Shown piece by piece: positions 44,101 through 54,475 of a DNA stretch of 64,000 bases (position 1 is its first letter; every line of letters begins with the position of its first letter). Both the position numbers and the translations under genes were made by a program. The notes beneath the pieces are model-generated. The model was not told the DNA's origin, ran no database searches, and worked only from the letters and a program-made list of their open reading frames with translations. The stretch comes from Paroedura picta. Lineage: Eukaryota; Chordata; Lepidosauria; Squamata; Gekkonidae. The stretch is taken from positions 95,413,213 through 95,477,212 of the forward strand of contig NC_135373.1 of NCBI RefSeq assembly GCF_049243985.1, read 5' to 3'.

Positions 44101-46962
44101 TGTACATGTGTTGTGGATCCTCTGCATACACCCCTATTTTGTTAGCCTTTCTTCTCAAAAACACTGGTCATTTTGCTGCTTCCACAGACCTTTCCTTGAG
44201 ACTGGTAATTGTCATACTTCCCTGACATCTCTCTCCCCTGTCCTCCCTGTTTTCCTCTTAGCTAGTTCAGTAGGTGTTCTTAAAGGTAAAAGTATCCCCT
44301 GTGCAAGCACCGGGTCATGTCTTACCCTTGGGGTGACGCCCTCTAGCGTTTTCATGGCAGACTCAATACGGGGTGGTTTGCCAGTGCCTTCCCCAGTCAT
44401 TACCGTTTACCCCCCAGCAAGCTGGGTACTCATTTTATCGACCTCGGAAGGATGGAAGGCTGAGTCAACCTTGAGCCGGCTGCTGGGATTGAACTCCCAG
44501 CCTCATGGGCAAAGCTTTCAGACGGCTGCCTTACCACTCTGCGCCACAAGAGGCTCTATAAGGTGTTCTTAGCATGTGTGTTTTTGCTCATTTCTATTTT
44601 CTTATGAATAAAACCTTTCAGGTTGAATGTTTGCCTGGTTTATTTTGAGAGTCCTCTTAATGGAAAAATCCCCATAAACATAGATGAAGAAACTCCAGTT
44701 CCCCCCTCTTGCTCTGTCTCCTTAAAGATAATCCCCGCCAACTAATTAGGATTCCACTTATTTGGGGAACAGTGGGGATTCTTGATGCAGAAGGAAGGTA
44801 ACATCGTGTTGAAATGAACGTTACTTTGCTTTCTGTGAAATAAGTTTTATAGCAAAATGGAAAGTCCATCTGAGTTTTTTATTTTAAAAACAATGCCGTA
44901 ACACATTGTCTTATACATTGCAGGTTAAGCACATTGCTGAAGACCCTCCTTGCAGTTGCTCTCATAGATTTTCAATTGAGTATTTATCTGAAGGACGCTA
45001 TAGATTGGGAGACAGAATACTCTTCATTCGAGTAAGGGCATTTTGCTTTGTTGTTTTAGAGTTGTCTGTCTCATTCAGTGCCCCTGCAGGAGTTGTTAAG
45101 ACACACTTAATTTAATGAATGCATTCATCCGTCATCCTGGTGACCTTGCCCTCCCAAGCTCTTTACTAATTGGGAGGCATTTCCCTATTTCCTGCTGTGA
45201 GGTGAACTTCAGCATCACTGATCTGCATCGGCAATTGTAAGCTGCTTATACCTGTTCTCTGCTGCCTACACAAGATGCATGATATGGTCTTCAGGGGCAA
45301 GGTGGGATCCTACACTGTGCAGGGGGTTGGGCAAGATGGCCTGTATGGCTCCTTCCAACTCTGTGTATGAGTCCGTGTAACTTCTGAGGAAAGTTTCCTG
45401 AAAAAACATGTCATAAGATCCCAGGAAAAGTAGCTTCTGAGGGTTTTATCCTCACTAAAATATATTGGGTATAAATCATCATTATTATTAATAAATTATT
45501 AAATTTCTATACCACCCTCCCAAAGGATGGCTTTGTACTTATGCAAATATTATTTCTTTGTCCCTTTTCCTGCTAGATGTTACATGGCAAGCATGTGATG
45601 GTACGTGTTGGCGGAGGCTGGGATACTCTTCAAGGTTTCCTGCTTAAATATGACCCTTGCCGAGTGCTGCAGTTTGCAACGTTGGAACAAAAAATCTTAG
45701 CATTTCAAAAAGGGGCATCTAGTGAGATGGTTCCTGATTCATCTGCCAAAGCCCCACAGCCCCCTCTCATGAATCCCATATCGGCTGTTGATACGTATCA
45801 GAAGCAAAATTCAAAGCCCTCTACTCCTGTTTCCATTCCAAAGAACTCCCACGTACCTCATAGGAAGCAGACAGCAGCTAAGCCTCCCAAGTCAGCTGCA
45901 CTTCCTTCCTCAAAAGCATCAGCACACACATCCTCTTCAAGCAAATCTGCAGTGGCCCATCCCCAACCAAAAGGGCCTTCAGTAAATAACAGCCAGCCAT
46001 CTTCTAAATCTTCCACAGGTACTTTAAAAAAATCACTGTATCCTGCTCATAAATCAGCATGTATTTCAAAATGTGTACAACCTGCCAATAAAGGTCCTTC
46101 ATCTGCCTTACTGAAAACCACTACAGATTCTTCAGGATTGCTTCCAAAACGTATTTTGTCATCAGTCAAACCTGCTCATTTCCAGAATTCTCCAGCCACA
46201 TCTCATCCAGTTCTTTCTTGTTCAGCTAGTAAACTTTCTGAGCTTCCTGGGACAACTAAAAAAGTGACTTCCAAACAAGACTGTGTTTCATCTAATAGGA
46301 AAGCTGGGCAAAGTGCCAAACCTAAGACAGCTCTTGCAAAACATTCAGCACCAACTAGAAGAAACTTGTGTGTCCCTAGCCCAGCAAGCTCTCAGCAGAC
46401 TTCTCCAAAATCTGTTCCTAAACCTACCTCTCAGACTCTACCATCACCCAGGGGCATGCCACAAACCAACCATGTCAACAATATCAGAACTGCTACTAGT
46501 TCCAAACAACTAAATTCAGCCTCCTCACTTATGGTTGATAAACCACCACAGTCAGCATCTGCTATAAAAACAAGAAGTAACACTGCATCTTCACCTGTGA
46601 GCAGTCAGTTTTCTGCTAGTGTAAAGGTGCAGAGTAGCAGGGCAAGACCTCAGGTAGGATCTGACACTTCAAAATGTCCAGAGCGTACTCCCCTATCGGT
46701 TGTGCGCCTCCCTCAGACATCAACCATAGCTGAGGCCAGGAAGAAGAAAATGCAGGTGGCCACCAAAAATCAGTCTTCATTTAAAGCTTCCCAGAAGAGT
46801 GATAAAATCCATGATCCAGCTAATAAGAATCCTTCTTTAAAAGTAAAAGCTCCAGCTGCAACTGTTAAAGGAACACCCGGGGGTTTTAAGGGTATGACTT
46901 TGAAAACTAAGCAAGATGATAATTATTTTGTCATGACTGGGAATAAGAAACCCAGAAAGTAA
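35139..46962 (+). CDS. GAS2L3: GAS2L3 (growth arrest-specific 2-like 3), complete coding region
   Basis: Cytoskeletal linker that binds F-actin and microtubules, concentrates at the spindle midzone, constriction zone and midbody, and is needed for clean cytokinesis. Eight coding exons: 35139-35156 (ATG), 35617-35785, 37871-37989, 39466-39607, 41971-42034, 42659-42797, 44924-45031 and 45577-46962, all GT-AG and in phase, giving 714 residues against about 694 in human. Residues about 50-173 form the single CH domain ([54 protein letters not shown]). Residues about 215-286 form the GAR domain ([35 protein letters not shown]). Residues 287-714 are a Ser/Lys/Pro-rich, probably disordered basic tail that is poorly conserved except the end [15 protein letters not shown]. 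No damage seen. NR1H4 lies upstream on the same strand. Confidence 0.97.
35617..35785 (+). CDS. GAS2L3: GAS2L3 coding exon 2
   Basis: 169 bases, phase 0 to 1. Encodes [40 protein letters not shown] and the start of the CH domain [13 protein letters not shown]. The proline-directed SPR/TPR sites before the CH domain are conserved with human. Confidence 0.97.
36130..36265. mobile_element. Near-perfect palindromic hAT-like MITE, 8-bp target duplication
   Basis: Two 65-base arms, CAGGGGTAGTCAAACTGCGG onward, that match with a single difference across a 6-base centre (TGTTCA). CTCTAGAA flanks it exactly at 36122-36129 and 36266-36273. Lies in the GAS2L3 intron after coding exon 2. No coding capacity. 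Confidence 0.93.
37297..37411. mobile_element. Older relative of the palindromic MITE
   Basis: CAGAGGTAGCCAAACTGTAG, GCATGGACTACAATTAC and the return arm GTAATTGTAGTCCATGGACA, ending GGCCACCCCTT. Same family as 36130-36265 but more diverged, with no clear target duplication. Confidence 0.75.
37871..37989 (+). CDS. GAS2L3: GAS2L3 coding exon 3
   Basis: 119 bases, completing a split Gly. Encodes [20 protein letters not shown] and [15 protein letters not shown], the second CH-domain segment; [12 protein letters not shown] is the conserved core. Confidence 0.96.
37990..39465 (+). other. GAS2L3 intron 3, no feature recognised
   Basis: Unique-looking; no repeat family or extra exon recognised. 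Confidence 0.4.
39466..39607 (+). CDS. GAS2L3: GAS2L3 coding exon 4
   Basis: 142 bases, phase 0 to 1. Encodes [40 protein letters not shown] and LFESEGL of the CH domain. Confidence 0.97.
39608..41421 (+). other. GAS2L3 intron 4, no feature recognised before the CR1 copy
   Basis: Unique-looking sequence with several T- and C-rich runs. Nothing with splice or homology support. Confidence 0.4.
41422..41896 (+). mobile_element. CR1 LINE 3' end
   Basis: Translation of the left part gives [27 protein letters not shown] and [18 protein letters not shown], the C-terminus of a CR1 reverse transcriptase. It ends GGTTAGACTAGATGACCCAT and TTATTCTATGATTCTA, the CR1 3' octamer-type tail. 5'-truncated and frameshifted after NFGNF. 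Confidence 0.92.
41971..42034 (+). CDS. GAS2L3: GAS2L3 coding exon 5
   Basis: 64 bases, phases 1 and 2. Encodes [20 protein letters not shown] plus S and part of R, the last CH helix. A CR1 LINE tail ends only 75 bases before its acceptor. Confidence 0.96.
42082..42510 (+). other. GC-richer segment of GAS2L3 intron 5, unassigned
   Basis: Includes C-runs and a short palindrome (GAAATGGCTGTCAGCCATTTC near 42357-42377). The base composition differs from its neighbours, which suggests an old insertion, but I recognise no family. Confidence 0.3.
42659..42797 (+). CDS. GAS2L3: GAS2L3 coding exon 6
   Basis: 139 bases, completing a split Arg. Encodes [40 protein letters not shown] and GELHEA, linking the CH and GAR domains. 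The [11 protein letters not shown] stretch differs from human. Confidence 0.95.
42970..43120 (-). mobile_element. LINE 3' tail fragment, reverse strand
   Basis: TTATTTATAGTCCACCTTTC, TCACTGAGGTACAAGGTACA and TATGCAGTGTAAATCAA are the reverse of a LINE untranslated tail common in reptiles. Confidence 0.55.
43285..43556 (-). mobile_element. tRNA-derived SINE, full-length, reverse strand
   Basis: GAAGAGTTGTTTCTTATATG, CCCGAAGGAGGCTCAAAGCG, ACACCCTGTGAGGTAGGTGA, CAGAATCGAACCCGGCTCTC (tRNA B-box region reversed) and ACCACTACACCAAACTGGCT. Best complete copy of the family also seen at 10420-10689 and 54045-54275. Confidence 0.9.
44283..44560 (-). mobile_element. Sauria-type SINE, full length, 11-bp target duplication
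   Basis: AAGGTAAAAGTATCCCCTGT, CAAGCACCGGGTCATGTC (tail reversed) to GCGCCACAAGAGGCTC (head reversed). AGGTGTTCTTA flanks it at 44272-44282 and 44561-44571. Well-preserved duplication, so fairly recent. Confidence 0.93.
44924..45031 (+). CDS. GAS2L3: GAS2L3 coding exon 7
   Basis: 108 bases, phase 0 both ends. Encodes [20 protein letters not shown] and [16 protein letters not shown], the Cys/His-rich first half of the GAR domain. Confidence 0.97.
45228..45380 (+). mobile_element. CR1-like LINE 3' fragment
   Basis: CACTGTGCAGGGGGTTGGGC, AAGATGGCCTGTATGGCTCC and TTCCAACTCTGTGTATGAG are the CR1 3' end wording, as at 54335-54475 and 41850-41896. Confidence 0.65.
45478..45535 (-). mobile_element. 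LINE tail fragment beside the last GAS2L3 acceptor
   Basis: ATTATTATTAATAAATTATT then TTTCTATACCACCCTCCCAA is the reverse of a LINE end (compare GAGGGGTGGTATATAAAT at 7032). Ends about 40 bases before the acceptor of the terminal exon. Confidence 0.5.
45577..46962 (+). CDS. GAS2L3: GAS2L3 terminal coding exon
   Basis: One large exon of 461 codons plus TAA. It opens [20 protein letters not shown], completing the GAR domain, then runs through about 430 Ser/Lys/Pro-rich residues. Internal landmarks shared with human include [11 protein letters not shown] and the C-terminus [11 protein letters not shown]. The opening Met is internal, not a start: the exon is preceded by a good acceptor and joins exon 7 in frame. 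Confidence 0.97.
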   Translation: MLHGKHVMVRVGGGWDTLQGFLLKYDPCRVLQFATLEQKILAFQKGASSEMVPDSSAKAPQPPLMNPISAVDTYQKQNSKPSTPVSIPKNSHVPHRKQTAAKPPKSAALPSSKASAHTSSSSKSAVAHPQPKGPSVNNSQPSSKSSTGTLKKSLYPAHKSACISKCVQPANKGPSSALLKTTTDSSGLLPKRILSSVKPAHFQNSPATSHPVLSCSASKLSELPGTTKKVTSKQDCVSSNRKAGQSAKPKTALAKHSAPTRRNLCVPSPASSQQTSPKSVPKPTSQTLPSPRGMPQTNHVNNIRTATSSKQLNSASSLMVDKPPQSASAIKTRSNTASSPVSSQFSASVKVQSSRARPQVGSDTSKCPERTPLSVVRLPQTSTIAEARKKKMQVATKNQSSFKASQKSDKIHDPANKNPSLKVKAPAATVKGTPGGFKGMTLKTKQDDNYFVMTGNKKPRK

Positions 46963-47900
46963 AATACCAGGAATATCTACTGGCAGTCATGCCTGGTTTT
47001 CCTATAGCTGCTTTGTTCAAACGAATACAGATGTTAAATAACAACACGATAACTGAAATTGTGACTTTTTCTTTTTTTGTAATGATACAGTTTGAGATGG
47101 GTCAGCCACCCCTTTTTGTGGGAGCTAAAAACATTTTTTGGACCTTTACACCATTGTCTTCCCTAAGGCAGTAGTATAGTCAATCTTCACAGGCTGTTCT
47201 GGGTTGCATATACAACCAAACTGGTTATATACAATGAAGGCCGTTTTGCATGCTCCATGCTTGATGTGATAAAATCCTCACAAGATAGCACCAACAGTAG
47301 TTTAGTACGATGAATATTTTTACTCCCACAAGCTGTTAGCTAGTATGCACCATATTAGTGGAAATTTGTGTTAGGAAATAAAGTGTTGCCATTTAGCATT
47401 TGCCACTAGTATTTACGGGTTTTTTAGAAATGACCTTAAAAACTCAAAAGCAAATTTGAAAATTGGGGCTTATTGTTGTATATTTTAAATAAGAAAGTCT
47501 TTATTGCCAATTGGCTAGAAATATACAATCTGGATTAGCAAACTGTGGGGATAGGATCAGGCTGATCACTCAAGAATATGTACCATTTTTGACTTTGTTT
47601 GACTTCATGTTTTTGCTTTTTTATTTTTGTAATATGGTAAGTGAAATTAAGCTTTCAGTACCACCAGATCACTTTGCAAATCTTTGCCTTAAACTAGATT
47701 AACCCTAGCAGTGCCTTAGCAACATGATGTGCACTTTTAATCTCGGGATGCTGTTACTATTATTACCTTGATCCAGGTGTATGTTTGGCTTCCTAATATG
47801 AGTTGATTTCAAGTCATGCTGAGATCTACTGCATTTAAGCAAATGAAACTGGGTGTGTTGTACAAAACCAGTTTAATAAATATTGATTTTGTGTGATTCC
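46963..47900 (+). other. GAS2L3: GAS2L3 3' untranslated region
   Basis: Follows the stop at 46960-46962. AATAAA signals at 47377-47382 and 47875-47880 offer a short and a long 3' end; the second is followed by T/G-rich sequence. The end point is inferred. Confidence 0.6.
47875..47880 (+). terminator. Candidate GAS2L3 polyadenylation signal
   Basis: AATAAA in CAGTTTAATAAATATTG, about 0.9 kb after the stop. A nearer alternative is at 47377-47382. Confidence 0.5.
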
Positions 47901-49299
47901 TCATTTCAGACAGAGGTTATCCTGCCAAAGCTCTTGGTAGATTGTATTCTTGTGTTGCAGTAGCCAAACTAAACTTATAAAATGAGTAATATTCCCTATA
48001 TAATATTCTGAGCAATATGCTTATGTTTGCAAAATAAGAGAGCTTCCTTCAAATCTTCCTTACATTTATAAGCACAATGTAAATGCCTTTCAAATAAGCT
48101 ACCTATATGATTTTTATGTGTATAATTTTATGTTCACTTCTTAATTCATTCCTTGCTGCATTAAAGTTTGCTGGGTCTGGTTATTACCTGCAGGAGAATG
48201 GGTTAACAGAGGACAGAAGTGGTTGAGTGGACTGTACCACTTCAGAATGCAAGTATGGAGGTACATTTTGTGGCATGCTTCACTTTTAACCCTCTGCAGA
48301 AAGAAAATCTTCACAGCAAACAAAGTGAGGGAGTAGAAAGTTTCTTCCTGTTGTGCTAGTTTTCCATTTGCATGGAATCTTAATTGGTCTGATCCATTCG
48401 CCCATCTTGCAAGCGAGGAAAAAATTGTGAAATGTTGGTTCTTGCCAAAAATCATAAATTGATTACTACTGTTGACTGAACCTGAAGTGTTCACATGATT
48501 TCTCAAAGCTGCTCTAGTTGCACTTTCAGAGGTTACATAGACCTGAATAATTGTGCTATAATGTGGATAGAGGTATATATCTTGAGGTGTGAGATAAATG
48601 GAAACAAATTTACCTCCAGCATTTCCAGGTCAGAAAGTGATGCAGAGAAGCTTGTAGAAATGTACTGGTCCTCTTCATTGGTGCCAGACCTCTCATCTAT
48701 TTTCATAGGAGACTTTGGTTGGGATTCAAAATAACTCTTGTATCCAAAAATGTCATTTATTTATTTGGAAACTGTAGTCAAATTAGGATGGCAATCTAAC
48801 CATCCAGTTCTGTACTTTGTTTCAATTATTTATGGATCTGAAAATACTACTTTTGTAGCCTAAGAGACATGGGGCTACTATGGTGATACAAAAAACTACT
48901 GTTGTATTTTGATATTTATTTGAGACTTCCTAATGCAGGTCTTTAAAGCTATTTTGTCCCCAAGGATTCTTTGCCTTGGTGATTCTTAGTGAACTCCTCT
49001 GAAGACATTAATTTTTCTTTTTTTAATGTGGGAAAACCTTATGAATTGCTATAGAGATCTGCTTATGAGATTTGGTGTGCTTTATAACTTGCTGTGGATG
49101 CAACTTAGTCAAGCCAGTTCTGATGTATCAGGTTTAAAGTTTGTCTGTGCTGAAAAACTTGTGTCTAGAATTGGCATCAGGGCAAACTGAGCTCTTATGT
49201 CCTGTACCACAGAGACATGCACAGGTGTCCAAGGCCACAGATCCCTTTGGGCCTTGCCCTTCTGTTCACACCCAAGGGCTCATGCTTCTTGGATGCACA
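47901..49299. other. Intergenic, no feature recognised
   Basis: AT-rich sequence 3' of GAS2L3. No exon, RNA gene or repeat family recognised. Confidence 0.4.
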
Positions 49300-49470
49300 C
49301 AAGTTTATGGTGATCATCATCATGAGAGAGACAGAGACCGAATCACAGCCAACTTATGGTAACCCTGTATAACTTTCAAAGCAAAAGATGGTTTGCTTTT
49401 ACTTAGTGACTCTGAAGTTCCTTGGTGGCCTCCTATCCAAGTACTCTTTTCTCCTATACCAACAACCCAT
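49300..49470 (-). mobile_element. 5S-rRNA-derived SINE, 3' part, reverse strand
   Basis: ACAGCCAACTTATGGTAACC, AAAGCAAAAGATGGTTTGCT and GAAGTTCCTTGGTGG, CCTCCTATCCAAGTACT are the reverse of the body and 5S section of the copy at 21468-21650, but extend farther into the tail. The 5S head is truncated. Confidence 0.8.
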
Positions 49471-51697
49471 ACACTTGTGTTGGTTGCATAGTCAGTTTAT
49501 TCTTGACATATTCTTCATTTAAATTACCATGGGTGGCTCTTTTTAGACTCCCATACACTATGGTTGCTGGGCGTCTCATACATCATAGACTTCCCATATT
49601 GGTTTGGCATTCATCCATACCACAATTTTGGTAGCTTCTCTTCTGATGCTTGATTGTTCAATTAGTCTGTCTTTCCAATTTGCACCACTCTGAATTCTGC
49701 ACACACGGATTTGCTGAATTAAGGTGGAAGTGTTTTACATTTGTTCATGTAATGCAAAGAGGCTCCTATTTATTTTGTTCTGAAAATACGTTCATGGAAT
49801 AAAATCATCTTACACCCAAAGACATTGCAGTATAAGTCTACTACAGATAAAGAGTGCTAATTAATGGTTGGCAACATCACTTCAAGGTGAATAAATATAT
49901 AAGTTACTAGAACTTACTTTAAAAAGTTGGTGACTTTCCAATTTGCTAGGTGCTTTATCCCATCCTTTCTTCATGCCTCCAAAAATATGCATCGTGGATA
50001 GCTTGAGTCCCACACTATTATGTCAAGATCACATGAGTGATTAGAGATGTTCAATGCGCTAAAGGTAGGTAAGACAGCTGGTCTGGAAAAAGCCTTGCAT
50101 CCCCAAGGCCAACATAAATAAATTAATTAAAATGAAGTCAACTTGATTTAGGACTTGGGTGTGATTTTAAGCCACTTTTGAGTTTTCTGTTTAAGTAAAT
50201 GGGACTTGCTTTGTGTATACATTCTGGGTGCTAATTTGAGCAACAGTATAGTATCTGTGTTTAAAGGTCAAATTCATGTGTATTTTTACCCATGTATACC
50301 CAGTCACATCTAAATAAAGGGAACTGACTTCAAGAAAAACTCAGCCCACAATCCAAGGAAGTAAGATCATATCTACCCTGCTTTATCACCCTCTGCACTG
50401 TTGCTCCAACATATCTAGACTGATTCATTTCTAGTATCAGATCTGTGCTGAAAGCCATGAAGTGTGTGAGGGGAGGTGTGGATGGGAAAGAGTTTAGGTT
50501 CTCATTTCCCAATTGCTTCATACTTGTGTTTTAAAAAAATAGACACTGCCTACTTCACTCACAAAAGGATGGACTTGAGTGTAATTACCTGTGAATGCCT
50601 CCATCACATCTGGTTGCCCAGTAAAAATTATGAAGTTAGGCCTTGGGTTGTATTTAGTCAGCTTCTAATAGCAACTAATGTACTTGGTCATCTGGGTGCT
50701 GTAGCAGCTATGGACTCCAAAATTACTAAGGTAGTACTACAAAAGAGCTTGGGAGGTGAGTAAACAACTGAAATAGTAAACTGGCACAAACTGCTGTTAA
50801 TATCTGGTAATACTCAGAGAAAATTAATCCTTTAAAAAGTTACAAATAATTTATTAGTGCCAAAGCTGTTTAAGAAAATGTAAAATCTCTAATATGTACC
50901 TACTTGTGTTTGTTCAATGCATAATTGCTATATTTAAGCAATAAAATCCATTATACCACATCTTTGGGGGGGGTTTAAGTTGTCATTTGCAATCTGTTTT
51001 TTAAAATGTATCCTGTGTCTTATCACAGTCCAATTTCTGAACCATAGGAATGAACCATGGACTTAAGCTGGCTTTTTGCACAATTTCCCATTTCCTTCCT
51101 AAATTTCAAAATGAGCTTACTATGAGATGCATTCTGTGGCTTAGTACAAACTGATGTTGCCTCCAACTCATGACCTGAAGTTGTAGTTATAGAAGTGAGT
51201 TTACGAATCATCTTAAGTATACTTTGTACCTCTGCAGCAAACAGTGGTTATTGTAAATGGTGGAAAAAAGTGGAAAGAAGTTGTAGTCCGGTGGGAGGAG
51301 AGGATGTAGAAGCCTGCAACATGTTCCTCATTTCCAGTTGAGGCTGCTTGCAGATCAGTTAAGATATCTAAATATATTGAGTCAATGTCTCTAAACTGTC
51401 ATGAGCAATTGGGAAGGGGGTAAAGATCTGTTAAAAATATAGGAAATTTTCTGATTTTTAGAGATTGGCTAATTACGTTCCAATTTTCATTACTGGAAGC
51501 AGTAATAAAGTTTTTCTTTTTTTCTGTTCTAATTTCTTTTTCACATTGGGAAGAGTAAGTATAGAAAGTAAAATGTTGAACCATTAGAATCTTAGCAGTC
51601 TAATAAGAGTTGTCATACAAGGTGTCTTGGACACTTGATGGCATTGTTCAATGTATCAGTCAGAGCTGGTTCAGCTGCACCAAAAATGGCATTTTAT
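49471..51697. other. Intergenic, no feature recognised
   Basis: Unique-looking AT-rich DNA. Confidence 0.4.
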
Positions 51698-51790
51698 ATA
51701 TTGATTATTAGATTAGATTTATTGGCTACTTCTCCCTAGGATAGGCTGACCCAAATGGTCAGACCCTGAGCACTCAAGAAGGGTTTTAGG
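51698..51790 (-). mobile_element. LINE 3' tail fragment, reverse strand
   Basis: ATTAGATTAGATTTATTGGC, TACTTCTCCCTAGGATAGGC parallels the end of the reverse LINE at 27314 (ATTTAGATTTATTGGCCACC). Confidence 0.5.
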
Positions 51791-52024
51791 CTACATTAAT
51801 GTAAGTATCAAAATCATGTAGTGAAAATAGGATAGTACATGCAGTAATTAACACTATACACAGTGACATAGTTCACAGTCCAGTTCTTTTTATAAATGCA
51901 CCATTCTGGGTCATTTGGTTAAAAATATAGCCATGTTTTTTTTTCAAAAGTGACTTGACCAGTTCTGATTTACATGGTTTGTATAATGACAAGTGTAGAA
52001 GAGAAAAAGGAGAGCTGTTTTTTT

Positions 52025-52240
52025 GGTACTCTGCTTTTTACTATTCAAAGAAGTATCAAAGCAGCTTACAAGCACCTTTCCTTCCTCCCCCCACAACAGA
52101 CACCCTGTGAAGTAAGTGAGCCTGAGGGAGCTCTGAGAGAGCTGTGATTGGCCCAAGGTCACCCAGCTAACTGCATGTGGAGGAGGAGTGGTGAATCCCC
52201 AGATTAGAGACTGCCACTCTTAACACCACGCTGTCCCTTC
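52025..52240 (-). mobile_element. tRNA-derived SINE, reverse strand
   Basis: AAAGCAGCTTACAAGCACCT, ACACCCTGTGAAGTAAGTGA, CCAAGGTCACCCAGCTAACT, GTGGTGAATCCCCAGATTAG and ACTCTTAACACCACGCTG. Diverged subfamily with a reduced middle; closest in the window to 59405-59660. Confidence 0.8.
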
Positions 52241-54044
52241 TAAATGTTGCATCCTGGCCATTATGAAAGGTTGGGTCCACAGCAGAGAGGGCATATATAT
52301 GATAGTTGCTGATCTTACCCAGTTGCAGGGCAGCAGCCCCAGAAAGTCCTGCTCAGATGACCAAAGCTGCCTTGTCAGCTAGCACACTAGGCTAGTGCAT
52401 CAGGCAGTCACAAGACAGAGTTCAATGCCAAAACAGGGCTTGAAGCCAGATGTGTCCAGATAGACTCTCATTCTGAAAATCCTGGAGGTGAGATGCCTGT
52501 ATACGTTCATGCTCAGATACACAGAATACAACTGTCTTAAAAGTAGAAGCATTGGGGGAAGATTTAAAAGTTGGTTTATTATTACTTGTTTAATTGCCTC
52601 CTCTTTCAAAGAGGCACTTAAAAACCCCGATGGCCACTTGGTTGGATCCAGCACAGCATTTCCATGGGCACAAAGACTTGGACATTCCTTCTCTCGTGGC
52701 AGCCCGAAATGCTCACAGGATTGGGTTTGGGGCTGTCATGGAAGGGGAGAGCTGTGAAAGTCACCCTCCACTGATGCATTGGGAGTGAGGGAGGGTTCCC
52801 ACCTGGCACAGTGCAGCCCAGGAAAGTGGAAGTGAGACAATACGGGGATGGGGATCTTCATGCATTTACAAGACTCTGTTCAACATATGTCAATAAAGGA
52901 AGGGGATATTTGGTTTCAAAGAACCTTCTTTGTAGAATGGTCCCTTGTAGATCATGGCTCATTCATAATAAAGTAAAAAAAAAATTATGCTGTCCTCACC
53001 ACCACTATATTCATTCCCATACCCACCCATCAATAAAAATTTTCTGGCTATGGTCCTGGACATTCCTACAGAGAATCCCCTAAACTGGAAAAGGGTCCTC
53101 CAGCCTATTTCCCTATCAAATGGAAAAGGGTCCTCCAACCTGAAGACAGCTGTTACAACCACTATACAGGAGACCTGCTGATTTACTCAAAGCAGATGAA
53201 GAAAATTCTATGAATGCAGCAAACCTGGTTAGAGGGAATAATGTAACATTTTCCAGGGCATATCAATAATCTTCCCTCTACCCCCAACTACCATGGTATA
53301 AAAATGATTTATATTGTTCTGTAAAATGAATGTAAATAAACAGTTATTTTAAAAGATTTTAAATATCCCTCCTCTTAAAAATGGGAGTCATGCCTGAATA
53401 GCACAGACTATTTTGTCAGAATTTAGAAACGAAGCAGGGTTGAAGAGACTGTAGTTGCACATGCTAAGGAGTTTGCATAGCATGGCGATACAGGAACGTG
53501 ATTTCAGATTTCTAAGCAAATCTGCTGCTGTTCAATTTTGTGATTACAAGTCCTCCTTCCTCCTGTGTGTTCAGGTAATTGTTTCTGTGTTGCAATGATG
53601 GTTTCTAAAATGAAGTCAAATCTAGAAATACTCTGAGGCCCTCTGGTGGGTAACTTATAGATGACCACTTGTGGAAACGTGCTTTCCCTGTTGATGCTTC
53701 TGCATGGTATTCAGATTGGTAGGTAAATATTTCCTTTACACTGAACTCAAGAAATACTGGATTTGTGCAGTGGAAAACAAAAAAAACTGTTTAAAATTAT
53801 ATTTTATATACTTCATGGCATATATCTTTCAAGATATCAGAAGTGAAAATAGAGACCCACTAATATATAACTGTTGGAGAAGAAAAGGAGTTGTGTGTAG
53901 TATTTTCCTATAATTTTTTCCTATAGTTGTAGGAGTATGAGGGTCAGTGCAAACAATGGGCAGTTTCACACATGCTGAATAAAGCTATTTCAATTCACTT
54001 CAGCAACCATTTTCAAGTTAATTTTGCCATTTCACACAGTAAAA
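52241..54044. other. Intergenic, no feature recognised
   Basis: Contains a partial local duplication (GGAAAAGGGTCCTCCA twice, near 53086 and 53122). No gene or known repeat recognised. Confidence 0.4.
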
Positions 54045-54275
54045 TGTGAACCAGGTTGGTGTAGTGGCTAGGACTTCCAATCTGGTGAGCCGGGTTTGAT
54101 TCCCCACTTCCACTACAGCACTGATAAAGCTGTTCTGACCGAGCAGTGATATCAGGGCTCTCTTAGCCTCACCCACCTCACAGGGTGTCTGTTGTGGGGA
54201 GAGGAAAAGGAAGGTGACTGTAAGCCACTTTGAGCCTCCTTTGGGTAGAGAAAAACAGCATATAAGAAAACTGAT
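54045..54275 (+). mobile_element. tRNA-derived SINE, + strand
   Basis: ACCAGGTTGGTGTAGTGGCT, CGGGTTTGATTCCCCA, CTGACCGAGCAGTGATATCA and ACAGGGTGTCTGTTGTGGGG, ending AAACAGCATATAAGAAAACT. Same family as 10420-10689. Confidence 0.88.
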
Positions 54276-54334
54276 TTTTTTGTAAGTTCAGCACGTGTGC
54301 ATGATGATCATATAAATATTGCACAAGTGAAGAG

Positions 54335-54475
54335 GTTCTGTAGATGAGGCTGGGTCAAATTCTGCAGCTGAATGTGAGGTCGTTGAATGGGTCATACCAC
54401 TAGCAGGGGGAAAGCAGAGGATTGGACTAGGTGGCCTGTATGGCCCCTTCCAACTCTGTGTTTCTATGAAAGAAA
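54335..54475 (+). mobile_element. CR1-like LINE 3' end
   Basis: AGAGGATTGGACTAGGTGGC, CTGTATGGCCCCTTCCAACT and TGTGTTTCTATGA: a typical CR1 3' terminus. Confidence 0.75.

Noticed and set aside
43991-44572. 193-codon open frame
   Set aside because: Its second half is the Sauria-type SINE at 44283-44560 read through; the rest is intron 6 of GAS2L3.
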